DNA from: an uncultured Eubacteriales bacterium
GTDB lineage: Bacteria > Bacillota > Clostridia > Lachnospirales > Lachnospiraceae
Length of the DNA: 26,118 nt
Direction: 5' to 3'
NCBI GenBank assembly: GCA_900548855.1
Contig: URMF01000047.1
Coordinates: 1 to 26,118 of the forward strand
Part shown: positions 8,080-15,972 of the stretch, one piece after another
How positions within the stretch are numbered: the stretch's first letter is position 1
Layout of the letters: each line of letters starts with the position of its first letter
Notes under the pieces: model-generated
Told to the model about the DNA's origin: nothing
Databases searched by the model: none
Seen by the model: the letters and a program-made list of their open reading frames with translations, nothing else
Translations under genes and position numbers: made by a program

Positions 8080-8100
8080 TTTTACTACGTTTTTACTACG
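8080..8100. repeat. Two 10-bp direct repeats with 11-bp period, possible integrase arm sites
   Basis: TTTTACTACG occurs at 8080-8089 and again at 8091-8100. The 11-bp spacing puts both copies on the same face of the helix. Similar 11-bp-phased pairs occur at 8334 and 8492. The sequence is typical in form of the arm-type sites bound by the N-terminal domain of tyrosine integrases. Confidence 0.45.
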
Positions 8101-8236
8101 ATTGCTGTACACATCTTGCAAAATTTTGCTAAGATTTGCATTTTATGTACAGAAATGACCAATACATAAAGAAAAATTAACACCGCGCAAAACGCTGCAA
8201 ATGGCAGCAGAAAAGCGCCTTTTGAAAGGAGTTTAT

Positions 8237-8353
8237 ATGAGTATACGAGTGCTCTTCGTTTGCCACGGCAGGATTTGTGAATAGCGCCAAGAATGGCTTA
8301 AATACGCGGTTTCCTGTGTATGGAAGGTTTGTTTTACACCTTGCTTACACCTT
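8237..8353 (+). other. Attachment-site-like remnant 1: LMW-PTP 5' end plus phased repeats
   Basis: An ATG at 8237 with AAGGAG 5 bases upstream encodes MSIRVLFVCHGRICE and stops at 8284. This is the start of a low-molecular-weight protein-tyrosine-phosphatase (LFVCHGNICRS in the family), cut right after the active-site loop. At 8334-8342 and 8345-8353 stand two copies of TTACACCTT, 11 bp apart. A gene start severed at a conserved motif and followed by phased repeats is what integration into a gene's 5' end leaves behind. An imperfect hairpin (8185-8218) precedes it. Confidence 0.5.
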
Positions 8354-8397
8354 TTGCAGAGCATGATTTTAGAGCATAGAAAAGAGAGTATGTGATA

Positions 8398-8510
8398 ATG
8401 ATAAAAGTACTGTTCGTCTGCTGAGGCACTTTGCATGCGATAGGCTGAAAATGCAGTAAAATCAATGCTTTGAGAAAATATAATGATTTGTCTACACCTC
8501 GTTTACACCT
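8398..8510 (+). other. Attachment-site-like remnant 2: second LMW-PTP 5' end plus phased repeats
   Basis: An ATG at 8398 encodes MIKVLFVC and stops at 8424, again the first strand of an LMW-PTP. About 95 bp downstream lie CTACACCT (8492-8499) and TTACACCT (8503-8510), 11 bp apart, at nearly the same distance from the ATG as in remnant 1 (97 bp). The two modules are diverged copies of one arrangement about 160 bp apart. Confidence 0.5.
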
Positions 8511-8561
8511 TTTGGTGCGAGGAGAATATGGACCATCCCGGAAATATGAATAAGGTCATCT

Positions 8562-8639
8562 TATCTACTAAATACTTAGTGTGATAGAGTGGCTTTTTTG
8601 ATAATCAAAACAGAAATGCCTAAAATATAAAAATAGGCA
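8562..8639. promoter_or_regulatory. Cluster of small palindromes upstream of the AbiE promoter
   Basis: Three elements are seen: a hairpin built on ACTAA/TTAGT (8567-8580) followed by a six-T run (8594-8599), possibly a weak terminator; the palindrome TTTTGATAATCAAAA (8596-8610); and a TGCCTA/TAGGCA hairpin (8617-8622 with 8634-8639). They insulate or mark the boundary between the attachment remnants and the conflict operon. The rest of 8059-8707 has no gene I can support. Confidence 0.3.
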
Positions 8640-8707
8640 AATTACGGTATTCTATGATTAATATCGCATTTAAAAATATTCAACAGATAAAATAAATGTG
8701 GAAAATA

Positions 8708-8747
8708 TTGAAATTTCATTTTGAATGTAGTATTATGATTCTAGAAT
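8708..8747 (+). promoter_or_regulatory. Promoter of the conflict operon with two palindromic candidate operators
   Basis: TTGAAA (8708-8713), a 17-base spacer and TATTAT (8731-8736) form a near-consensus sigma-A promoter 30-40 bp before the AbiEi start. Two perfect 10-bp palindromes lie on it: TGAAATTTCA (8709-8718) over the -35, and ATTCTAGAAT (8738-8747) at the expected transcription start. AbiEi proteins are known to repress their own promoter through inverted repeats, so these are candidate operators. Confidence 0.65.
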
Positions 8748-8774
8748 AAATCTATGTAAAGCAGAGTGTTTGAT

Positions 8775-9353
8775 ATGATGAATATTTCAGAAAAAAAGAG
8801 GCTATATACGACCACTGAGCTATTGAGTATGGGTGCAACTTACTATGAAATTGAAAAGATGGTCAATGCTGGAATCCTTTATAAACTGGATAAAAGTGTA
8901 TATGAGACAGTGAAATATAGTGGTGAAGAGTCCGATTTTTACTATGCCATGGCATATGCTCCAAAAGGCGTAGTATGTCTGATGAGTGCTGCAGTTCATT
9001 ACGGCCTTTCTACTTACAGACCAAGCGAAGTGGATATAGCGATTCCGAGGAATCATAAGGTATCAACGCTACCTGAATGGCCGCCCCTGCATGTTGTATC
9101 TTTTACCGGGGACAGGTATAGTGTGGGCATAGTTGAACAGATTGAGGATGATAATAAATATAATATTTATGATATTGAGAAAACCATAATTGATATTCTC
9201 TTTTATCGCAACAAGGTTGGGATAGAGGAAACAAAGGAAATTCTTATTAATTATTTGGGTCGGTCTGATAGAGATTTGAACAAACTGCACGAATACGCGC
9301 AAAAGCTAAGATGTGAAAAAATACTACGAACTTATTTGGAGGTTCTTATTTAA
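8775..9353 (+). CDS. abiEi: AbiEi-type antitoxin / transcriptional repressor
   Basis: This protein of about 192 aa has an N-terminal winged-helix start (KKRLYTTTELLSMGATYYEI...MVNAGILYKLDKSVYE) followed by the AbiEi antitoxin C-terminal domain (GVVCLMSAAVHYGLSTYRPS, VDIAIPRNHKV, and DIEKTIIDILFYRNKVG). I chose ATG 8775 because CAGAG stands 8 bases before it; GTG 8766 and ATG 8778 are alternatives. It overlaps the toxin gene by one base (TAATG). In type IV AbiE systems AbiEi neutralises the nucleotidyltransferase toxin without tight binding and represses the operon. It is the first gene of the eight-gene unit, so it may regulate all of it. Confidence 0.9.
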   Translation: MMNISEKKRLYTTTELLSMGATYYEIEKMVNAGILYKLDKSVYETVKYSGEESDFYYAMAYAPKGVVCLMSAAVHYGLSTYRPSEVDIAIPRNHKVSTLPEWPPLHVVSFTGDRYSVGIVEQIEDDNKYNIYDIEKTIIDILFYRNKVGIEETKEILINYLGRSDRDLNKLHEYAQKLRCEKILRTYLEVLI

Positions 9354-10258
9354 TGAATGCTGAATCAGTTAAAGCAAGACTTAAAAATGTTGCTATGGAG
9401 ACTGGACGAACATTTCAGGATCTTTTGGGATCATATGGAATGGAAAGAACACTTTATAGATTATCAATTTCAGACTATCGTGAGAAGTTCACGCTAAAGG
9501 GCGGTATATTCTTGTACGCATTATATGATGGAGATTATCCAAGGGCAACAACAGATATCGACTTATTGGCGAGGGGAATAGGAAACGATATTGATGAGAT
9601 GAAAACGGTGTTTACGCACATATTTTCTATCACAACAGATGATCCATTAAAGTTTGATTGGGAATCATTGGATGTTAAGTCAATTACGGAATTTAAGGAA
9701 TATCATGGAGTTAATGTGTCTATAACCGCATTTATGGATAGGACACGTATTCCAGTTTCGATAGATATAGGATTTGGAGATGTAATATATCCTGATAGGA
9801 TACTTATGGATTTCCCGGTACTATTATCAGAAGATGCTCCGGAAGTATATGCATATTCTTTATATTCAAGCATTGCGGAGAAGTTTGAGGCAATGGTTTT
9901 ATTGGGATATGATAATAGCAGATTTAAGGATTTTTATGATATTTATGTGAATGCACAGAAATATGATTTTGATGGTCAAATATTGGTAGAAGCCATAAAG
10001 GAAACCTTTGATCATAGGGGAACTTCATTACATACAATAGTTGCATTTAATCCAGAATATTCCGACGATGCGATACGATTATCACGGTGGAAGAGCTTTG
10101 TGAAGAAAAAGAAGGTTTCTTTAGATGTTACTCTTCCGGAAACCATAGAGGTTATTAAGCAATTTCTGCTTCCTGTAACAAATGCGATAGAAACAGGAAG
10201 AAGCTTTGATGCAAAGTGGGATAGCAGGGAACAGCAGTGGAATGATAATTGCCAATAA
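9353..10258 (+). CDS. abiEii: AbiEii-type nucleotidyltransferase toxin
   Basis: This 301-aa protein has the nucleotidyltransferase motif near residues 49-70 (KGGIFLYAL, then RATTDIDLL with the metal-binding Asp pair), and the later family motifs SIAEKFEAMVLLG and SRFKDFYDIY. TTGGAGG lies about 10 bases before the ATG, which overlaps the antitoxin stop. AbiEii proteins (DUF1814) transfer nucleotides to RNA, with tRNA ends shown as targets for relatives, and arrest growth during phage infection. All expected motif residues are present, so the toxin appears functional. A gap of 31 bp leads to the primase-helicase gene. Confidence 0.92.
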   Translation: MNAESVKARLKNVAMETGRTFQDLLGSYGMERTLYRLSISDYREKFTLKGGIFLYALYDGDYPRATTDIDLLARGIGNDIDEMKTVFTHIFSITTDDPLKFDWESLDVKSITEFKEYHGVNVSITAFMDRTRIPVSIDIGFGDVIYPDRILMDFPVLLSEDAPEVYAYSLYSSIAEKFEAMVLLGYDNSRFKDFYDIYVNAQKYDFDGQILVEAIKETFDHRGTSLHTIVAFNPEYSDDAIRLSRWKSFVKKKKVSLDVTLPETIEVIKQFLLPVTNAIETGRSFDAKWDSREQQWNDNCQ

Positions 10259-10289
10259 GATGATATAGCAGAACAGGAGGGCGAAGTTT

Positions 10290-13247
10290 ATGAATATTGA
10301 AGCATATGATATTGATTCATTACGAAAGTTGGTTCGCTCATTACAGAACGAAAATACTGTTCTCAAAGCTCAATTACAAAAGGCTAATATACCATATGAA
10401 GATTATAGTCACTTTGAGGAAAAGATAGAAAACTTGGAAAACTATGATCCGGACCAAGGCGAAAGAATTATCAATCCGGAATATATAACAGATGACATGG
10501 CAAAAAGGTATTTTGCCATGTTTTGGGGACGGCAGGATGTATTTGCAAAGAGAGGCAAGAATGGCGGATATTTTCCTCAATGCAATAATCGTTGGAATAA
10601 CACTCTGTGCCCTAAACAAAGAGGCGAAAAAGTATTCTGTGATGAATGTGAAAATACACAGTGGACACCATTAGAACTGTGGAGAATTAAGGAACACCTA
10701 AAGGGCACTAAGGAAGATGGAACCGATGTGCTTGGTATTTATCCGTTATTAGCAGATGGTACTTGCAGATTTATTGTATTTGATTTTGATAATCATGAAA
10801 AAGGTGCAGAACAGACAGATTATGCTAACGTTGATAATGAATGGCATGCAGAAGTAGATGCGCTTAGGAAGATGTGTGAGCAAAATGGAATAAAGCCATT
10901 AGTGGAGCGTTCACGTTCCGGCAGAGGTGCACATGTATGGATATTTTTTAAGAAACCGATATCGGCATCACTAGCGAGAAACTTTGGTTTTCTGTTGCTT
11001 GATAAGGGTGCTGCGACGGTTAACATGAAATCATTTCATTATTACGACAGAATGTATCCTTCCCAGGATGTTGCCAGCAGTATAGGAAATCTTATTGCTC
11101 TTCCTTTGCAAGGACAAGCAGTAAAGAATGGTAACAGCGCGTTTGTGGATGAGAATTGGAATGCTTATCCTAACCAGTGGGAAGTACTCTTGCATGGCAC
11201 TGAAAAGCTTGGTGCCCTGGATATTGAAGCTTACATGGAAAAATGGCAACAGGAATTGGCAGAAGCACGCGGAAGACTTGCAAGCCCAGATAGTTCCAAT
11301 AGGCCTAAACCATGGAAAAAGAAATGTGAGTTTCTTAAGGCTGATGTTGTAGGTAAACTACATTTGGTTTTATCGGATGGACTGTATGCGGATACTTTAA
11401 ATATAATGCCAAGATTACAAAATCAAATCCGAGGCATGGCAGCCTTTGATAATCCTGAATTCTATAAGAATGCCAGAATGGGATATTCTAATTATTACAA
11501 TTTTAGCGCTGTCTATCTTGGAAAAGATGTTGATGGGTATATTCAGGTGCCAAGAGGACTTAGAGAAAGTATTCTCGATGAATGTGGTAAAGCAGGAATT
11601 GCAGTTGATGTGTCGGATCAAAGAGAAAAAGGTCGCCCGATTCGTGTTTCATTCAAGGGTGATTTGAGAACGCAACAGGATTTGGCAGCACAGAGGCTAT
11701 TGCAGCATTCAGAGGGCGTTCTTCAGGCGGCTACAGCATTTGGGAAAACGGTTGTGAGTAGTTATTTAATATCTGAGAGAAAAGTAAGTACCTTGATATT
11801 GCTTCATAGCAAGGATTTGCTTTCTCAATGGGTAGAAGAATTACAACGTTTTTTATGTATAGATGAAGAACCGCCTGAATATGAAACAAAAACTGGCAGG
11901 AAGAAGAAACGTGATAGTGTTATAGGAATTCTTCATGGCAGCAAGAATACATTAACCGGAATTATTGATGTTGCTATGGTGCAATCACTTAGCAGTAAGG
12001 ATAATCTGACAGAAATATTAGATTCTTACGGAATGGTAATAATGGATGAATGTCACCATGCAGCTTCTACATCTTCGATGGAAGTACTGCAGAAAGTCAA
12101 AGCTAAATATGTATATGGAGTATCTGCTACTCCAAAACGTGGTGACAGCATGGAAAAAATTTTATATATGCTTTTAGGACCGCTCAGACACAAGTTTACT
12201 GCTCTTGAGCGTGCTGCAGAACAGGGAATAGGACATTTCTTTGTACCTAGATACACTAGGGTAGTTGATAATTCTGAATCGAAGGATGATATCAATAAAG
12301 CTTATGCGCTTATTACATCAAGTGAAGTACGTAATAATATGATTGTCGAAGATGTAAAATCCTGTGTAAAAGAGGGAAAGACACCGGTTATACTAACACG
12401 AATGAAAGAGCATGCCAAAACCTTGGCAGACAACCTGAAAGGTTCTGCGGACCATGTATTTATTCTTTATGGGGATAATTCAGATAAAGAGAATCTTGAA
12501 ATACGTACAAAATTAAAACAGGTTCCTAAGAACGAAACACTAATATTAGTTGCAACAGGACAGAAAATTGGTGAAGGCTTTGACTTCCCGAGACTCGATA
12601 CCTTAATGCTTGCGGCGCCGGTATCTTTTGAGGGACGTTTGGAACAGTATATTGGCAGACTTAACCGTGATTTTGAAGGAAAAGAAGCAGTATATGTTTA
12701 TGACTACGTTGATTCTCATGTAAGATACTTTGACCGTATGTATGGAAAGCGTCTGAGAACGTATAGAAAGACTGGATTTTCATTATGGACCGGAGAAATC
12801 AAATCTAAACAGATTATAAATGCAATATATGATTCAGGTAATTATATAGAAAAATTTGAGCAGGATTTGGTTGAGGCAGAAAAAGAAATTATCATTTCAA
12901 GCCCGGATATACGTGCTGAAAAGATTGCAAGGTTTATAAAAATTGTAAAAGAACGTCAGGAAAAAGGGGTTAAAGTGACTGTCATTACACTTAATCCAGA
13001 CAACTCAATGTATGGAAATGCAGCAGTATATTATGAGCTAATTTGTGAAATGCAGGGTGTTGGAATAACTGTCGTTGAAAAAGAAGAGATAGACGAGCAT
13101 TTTGCTGTAATTGATAATCAGATTGTATGGCATGGAGGTATGAATCTTTTAGGCAAGGAAGATGTCTGGGATAATTTGATGCGTATAAAGAATGTAGAGG
13201 TTGCAGCTGAATTGCTTGAGATATCTCTTGGGAATGTTGATAACTAA
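10290..13247 (+). CDS. Primase-helicase-PLD fusion of the TOTE conflict type
   Basis: This 985-aa protein starts at an ATG with ACAGGAGGG 8 bases upstream. An N-terminal coiled coil (about 8-50) is followed by an archaeo-eukaryotic primase-like domain (about 70-330) with VFDFDNHEKG (Asp pair about 165/167) and SRSGRGAHVWIFF (about 208-220). A superfamily 2 helicase follows: FGKT (about 483-486), DECHHA (about 586), SATPKR, and motif VI EQYIGRLNRD. The C-terminal 110 residues look like a phospholipase-D-type domain, with EHFAVIDNQIVWHGGMNLLG (H-x4-D) near 936-955. A pair CDEC and an upstream Cys (about 107-121) may bind zinc. The primase domain is the type named in TOTE conflict systems. The likely role is DNA or RNA processing against invading elements. 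The combination of domains is clear; the function is inferred. Confidence 0.88.
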   Translation: MNIEAYDIDSLRKLVRSLQNENTVLKAQLQKANIPYEDYSHFEEKIENLENYDPDQGERIINPEYITDDMAKRYFAMFWGRQDVFAKRGKNGGYFPQCNNRWNNTLCPKQRGEKVFCDECENTQWTPLELWRIKEHLKGTKEDGTDVLGIYPLLADGTCRFIVFDFDNHEKGAEQTDYANVDNEWHAEVDALRKMCEQNGIKPLVERSRSGRGAHVWIFFKKPISASLARNFGFLLLDKGAATVNMKSFHYYDRMYPSQDVASSIGNLIALPLQGQAVKNGNSAFVDENWNAYPNQWEVLLHGTEKLGALDIEAYMEKWQQELAEARGRLASPDSSNRPKPWKKKCEFLKADVVGKLHLVLSDGLYADTLNIMPRLQNQIRGMAAFDNPEFYKNARMGYSNYYNFSAVYLGKDVDGYIQVPRGLRESILDECGKAGIAVDVSDQREKGRPIRVSFKGDLRTQQDLAAQRLLQHSEGVLQAATAFGKTVVSSYLISERKVSTLILLHSKDLLSQWVEELQRFLCIDEEPPEYETKTGRKKKRDSVIGILHGSKNTLTGIIDVAMVQSLSSKDNLTEILDSYGMVIMDECHHAASTSSMEVLQKVKAKYVYGVSATPKRGDSMEKILYMLLGPLRHKFTALERAAEQGIGHFFVPRYTRVVDNSESKDDINKAYALITSSEVRNNMIVEDVKSCVKEGKTPVILTRMKEHAKTLADNLKGSADHVFILYGDNSDKENLEIRTKLKQVPKNETLILVATGQKIGEGFDFPRLDTLMLAAPVSFEGRLEQYIGRLNRDFEGKEAVYVYDYVDSHVRYFDRMYGKRLRTYRKTGFSLWTGEIKSKQIINAIYDSGNYIEKFEQDLVEAEKEIIISSPDIRAEKIARFIKIVKERQEKGVKVTVITLNPDNSMYGNAAVYYELICEMQGVGITVVEKEEIDEHFAVIDNQIVWHGGMNLLGKEDVWDNLMRIKNVEVAAELLEISLGNVDN

Positions 13248-13269
13248 GACTGTTGGAGTTGGAAAAATA

Positions 13270-14079
13270 ATGAAGATAGAATTTGGAGATTTTGAATTTA
13301 CAGAATGCTGGGACGGAGTTTTATACAAAAAATTGTCTGGTTACCCTGAGATGACGGATTGGGAAATACAGACAGTCCTGGATTTTATAAAATACGAAAA
13401 AGATAATGGCCGCGAATGCGAGCTGGTTGGAGATGAAAACATACTTGCTAAAGTGCGAGATGCTATTGCAGATCGAAATAGAGCTAAGGTATCTGTACCC
13501 GAGAAGATTACAGAATGTACAGCATGTCCGACATATAAAGGATGTATGACTGATTTGGTGTGCCACACTTCACCAGTTGAAAATGCAATTAAAATATTGG
13601 AATGCGGTTCACTACTTTCACCGGTGTTAGCAAGGAAGATGAGTGCAGCTGAGCTTGCTAAAGAAGCAAGAAATGCAGCCAATGATCCTGAAGATTACTT
13701 TGATTATATTATGTTTGCATGGGGAAACTGTCAGGCAGGAGACCGACTTGTGATGGAAAGGAAACTCGGCCGTTTTCCTGATGATAAAGATTTAAGTATA
13801 GGTTTTACTCCCGGAGTCAGATTTTTCTTTAAATATAATGAAATAGTTAAGCATCCCAATGCAGTATTTGAGGGTGTGTTGCCTTTAAAAATCAAAAATG
13901 AAGTTGTGTTAGCGGACTGGATACATGCAATTATTGTTCCGGAAAAGGAGAAGAATAGGATTGAATCATATGTACCGGAAGCACTGAAGGAAAAGGTATA
14001 TTACATCGAAAATGATTGTTCTGATATATGGGAATGGTCAGAAAAGGTATATGAGTATGCCAAGAATATAGATTCATAA
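13270..14079 (+). CDS. Cysteine-cluster protein with an ART-like HTSP motif, function unknown
   Basis: This 269-aa protein starts at ATG 13270, with a modest GGAG 12 bases upstream. After an N-terminal 75 residues comes a cysteine cluster, CTACPTYKGCMTDLVC, which could bind a metal. Directly after it is the segment HTSPVENAIKILECGSLLSP, which resembles the first conserved block of DarT-like and other ADP-ribosyltransferases (His-Thr, then I-L-x-x-G-x-L). Further on are FAWGNCQAGDRLVMER and GFTPGVRFFF. The C-terminal half includes DWIHAIIVPE. A start further upstream in the same frame would lie inside the helicase gene and is unlikely. An ART-like fold is a guess from these blocks; I do not recognise the family with certainty. 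Confidence 0.7.
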   Translation: MKIEFGDFEFTECWDGVLYKKLSGYPEMTDWEIQTVLDFIKYEKDNGRECELVGDENILAKVRDAIADRNRAKVSVPEKITECTACPTYKGCMTDLVCHTSPVENAIKILECGSLLSPVLARKMSAAELAKEARNAANDPEDYFDYIMFAWGNCQAGDRLVMERKLGRFPDDKDLSIGFTPGVRFFFKYNEIVKHPNAVFEGVLPLKIKNEVVLADWIHAIIVPEKEKNRIESYVPEALKEKVYYIENDCSDIWEWSEKVYEYAKNIDS

Positions 14080-14109
14080 AATGGAATCTATTATGGGGAG
14101 GGAATAGAA

Positions 14110-14886
14110 TTGTTTACCAATGAAGATATTCTTAGGGTTGCGCTGGAACAGTCGGCAATAGACTCAAATTGTAACTGGGAAGATTTTTTGAAAAAAGATA
14201 ATGTGATAGTTACTTCTGTGGCAAACCCGTCTGCAAGAAGATACTTAAAGCTTCCACATGTGTGTGATTTAACCACTTATGGAAATAATATAGTTGCTAC
14301 CATTTCAGAAGAGTATAGGGACATTGTGGAAAAGTATATTAGTAAATATGCTGTGGAGCACTGTTTTGAAACACCAAATATGCATGTTCTCAATGATGCA
14401 TTCAGACCACATGGACTTGGGGTATGCTTCATGGCTGAGTATTTTTTACCTGATATGGATGTACTTAAGCCTTTGCCATGCAAGTTAGAGACAAAAGTAC
14501 TTGAGCAGCCAGATTTTGCAGATTTGTATAAGCCTGAATGGAGTAACGCCCTATGCGAGGATAGAAAGCATTTAGATGTGCTTGGAGTCGGAGCATATGA
14601 TAATGGAAAACTTGTTGGACTGGCAGCTTGTTCAGCTGATGGTGATACTATGTGGCAGATAGGAATTGACGTATTGCCGGGGTATAGAAGGCAGGGAATT
14701 GCATCGGCACTCACAAGCAAGCTTGCCATAGAGATTCTTGAAAGAGGTAAGGTACCATTTTATTGCTGTGCATGGTCTAATATCAAATCAGCAAGGAATG
14801 CGATTAAGAGCGGATTTAGGCCTGCATGGGCGCAAATGACGGTAAAACCTCTTGAAATGATTAACGAAATGAATGGAATAAAATAG
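14110..14886 (+). CDS. GNAT-family acetyltransferase with an extra N-terminal domain
   Basis: This 258-aa protein starts at TTG 14110: GGGGAGGG lies about 7 bases upstream and no ATG is placed as well. Residues about 155-250 are a GNAT fold: VGLAACSADGDTMWQIGIDV, then the acetyl-CoA loop VLPGYRRQGIASAL (about 188-201) and the segment SARNAIKSGFRPAW. The first 150 residues contain no domain I can name; they include the segment FRPHGLGVCFMAEYFLPDMD. It lies 30 bp after the cysteine-cluster gene and 6 bp before the next gene, so it belongs to the operon. Its substrate could be a toxin, a tRNA or a small molecule; nothing here decides. Confidence 0.82.
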   Translation: MFTNEDILRVALEQSAIDSNCNWEDFLKKDNVIVTSVANPSARRYLKLPHVCDLTTYGNNIVATISEEYRDIVEKYISKYAVEHCFETPNMHVLNDAFRPHGLGVCFMAEYFLPDMDVLKPLPCKLETKVLEQPDFADLYKPEWSNALCEDRKHLDVLGVGAYDNGKLVGLAACSADGDTMWQIGIDVLPGYRRQGIASALTSKLAIEILERGKVPFYCCAWSNIKSARNAIKSGFRPAWAQMTVKPLEMINEMNGIK

Positions 14887-14892
14887 TATAAG

Positions 14893-15339
14893 ATGGAAAA
14901 GTATGGTGTTTTGGAAATAGCGGCAGATTATTGCAATAAAGGTAAATTGGAGGAATGGATTCAGCTTTTTCTTCGCAATGATGGACATAACATTGCTTTG
15001 GCGGAGGGGCTGTTAAAAGAAAAACGCTTTTATACAGGAATAATTCTGTTTGAGCTTTCGTTATTAAATAATATCAGAGCCGGAGCCCCGGAGTACTTGA
15101 CCGAGGAAAATGATATAGAATACTTTTTCAGTCATGTTAATGAGATGATGAACGCGGTAGATAATTGGAATCCGCCGCCACTTATTATTGAGTACAAGGA
15201 TGACGGTAGTTTTTACGTCTGTGATGGTAGATATCGACTGGAAATGTTTAGGCAAAAGGAAGCGAAGTCTGCTCCTGCTATTGTGTGGGCAACGGGAAAA
15301 GAAAATTTTGATAGATTACAGGAGATTATAAAATGTTAG
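14893..15339 (+). CDS. Small ParB-like (ParB/Srx fold) domain protein
   Basis: This 148-aa protein has in its second half PPLIIEYKDDGSFYVCDGRY followed by RLEMFRQKEA and PAIVW, the core of the ParB N-terminal/sulfiredoxin-like fold (D-G-x-x-R near residues 112-116). Such domains bind DNA with CTP in ParB, or act as kinases and nucleases in other branches. The ATG is 6 bp after the acetyltransferase stop and has no clear ribosome site, so it is probably translated by coupling. The 3' end overlaps the kinase gene by 7 bp. Confidence 0.7.
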   Translation: MEKYGVLEIAADYCNKGKLEEWIQLFLRNDGHNIALAEGLLKEKRFYTGIILFELSLLNNIRAGAPEYLTEENDIEYFFSHVNEMMNAVDNWNPPPLIIEYKDDGSFYVCDGRYRLEMFRQKEAKSAPAIVWATGKENFDRLQEIIKC

Positions 15340-15932
15340 GAATATGTTCTGCATGTGGAAACACAGAATGGGATAAAGAGGTTACAGGAAATGTGATAAA
15401 GTGCCCTAAATGTGGTAATGAGTGGAAGTTTGATAAGTTACCTATATTTTTCCTGACTGGTTGTAGCGGAGTTGGTAAAACAACCACAGCAATTGAATTT
15501 CAGAAAATAACGGATGAGTATGTGATCATTGATGCTGATTGGCTTCGGAATATTGCCTGGCCACAAAATGATGAAGAAGAAAATGATTTTATTGAACAGG
15601 TATATTCTGTTTCAAAGAATATATCTCAATGCAAAAAGCCTGTAGTGTGGACTATGGCAGGTGGTATTGACAGATTGCATCATACATACGGGAAAAGATT
15701 TTTCTCTGAAATAAAAGTTTTGGCACTTACAGCTGAGCCGGAGGTTCTTAGAAAACGGATGACAGAAGGCAGAGGGATAGACGATGCGGGTTGGATTCAA
15801 AGCTCAATCGATTATAATAATTATTTTAGGACTCATGACACTTTAGGAGATACAGAGTTTGATACATTAGATTGCACAAACGGGACTCCTACGGAAATTG
15901 CAAAAAAGGTTCTTGAATGGCTGAGAGATTGA
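15333..15932 (+). CDS. Zinc-ribbon P-loop kinase-like protein
   Basis: This 199-aa protein starts at an ATG inside the end of the ParB-like gene, with AGGAG about 8 bases upstream. The first 35 residues form a zinc ribbon: CSACGN and CPKCGNEW. A P-loop follows, LTGCSGVGKTTTA (about 43-55), then YVIIDADWLRNIAW, and a lid-like region RKRMTEGRGIDDAGW. The pattern is that of small nucleotide or sugar kinases related to adenylylsulfate and gluconate kinases, or of RNA-end kinases. The zinc ribbon may serve to bind nucleic acid. The pairing with a ParB-like protein and a Nudix gene suggests nucleotide or RNA-end chemistry, which is inference. Confidence 0.78.
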   Translation: MLGICSACGNTEWDKEVTGNVIKCPKCGNEWKFDKLPIFFLTGCSGVGKTTTAIEFQKITDEYVIIDADWLRNIAWPQNDEEENDFIEQVYSVSKNISQCKKPVVWTMAGGIDRLHHTYGKRFFSEIKVLALTAEPEVLRKRMTEGRGIDDAGWIQSSIDYNNYFRTHDTLGDTEFDTLDCTNGTPTEIAKKVLEWLRD

Positions 15933-15972
15933 AATTGATTAATATTAAGAGGAATTTAGGAGGGAATCATAA

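Noticed and set aside
8080..8510. TTACACCT-type repeats as a CRISPR array
   Set aside because: The units are 8-11 bp, paired at 11-bp spacing, with no regular spacers and no cas genes nearby.
13201..13269. Longer N-terminus of the cysteine-cluster protein starting inside the helicase gene
   Set aside because: It would overlap the helicase by 47 bp and adds residues of no clear character; ATG 13270 is a simpler start.
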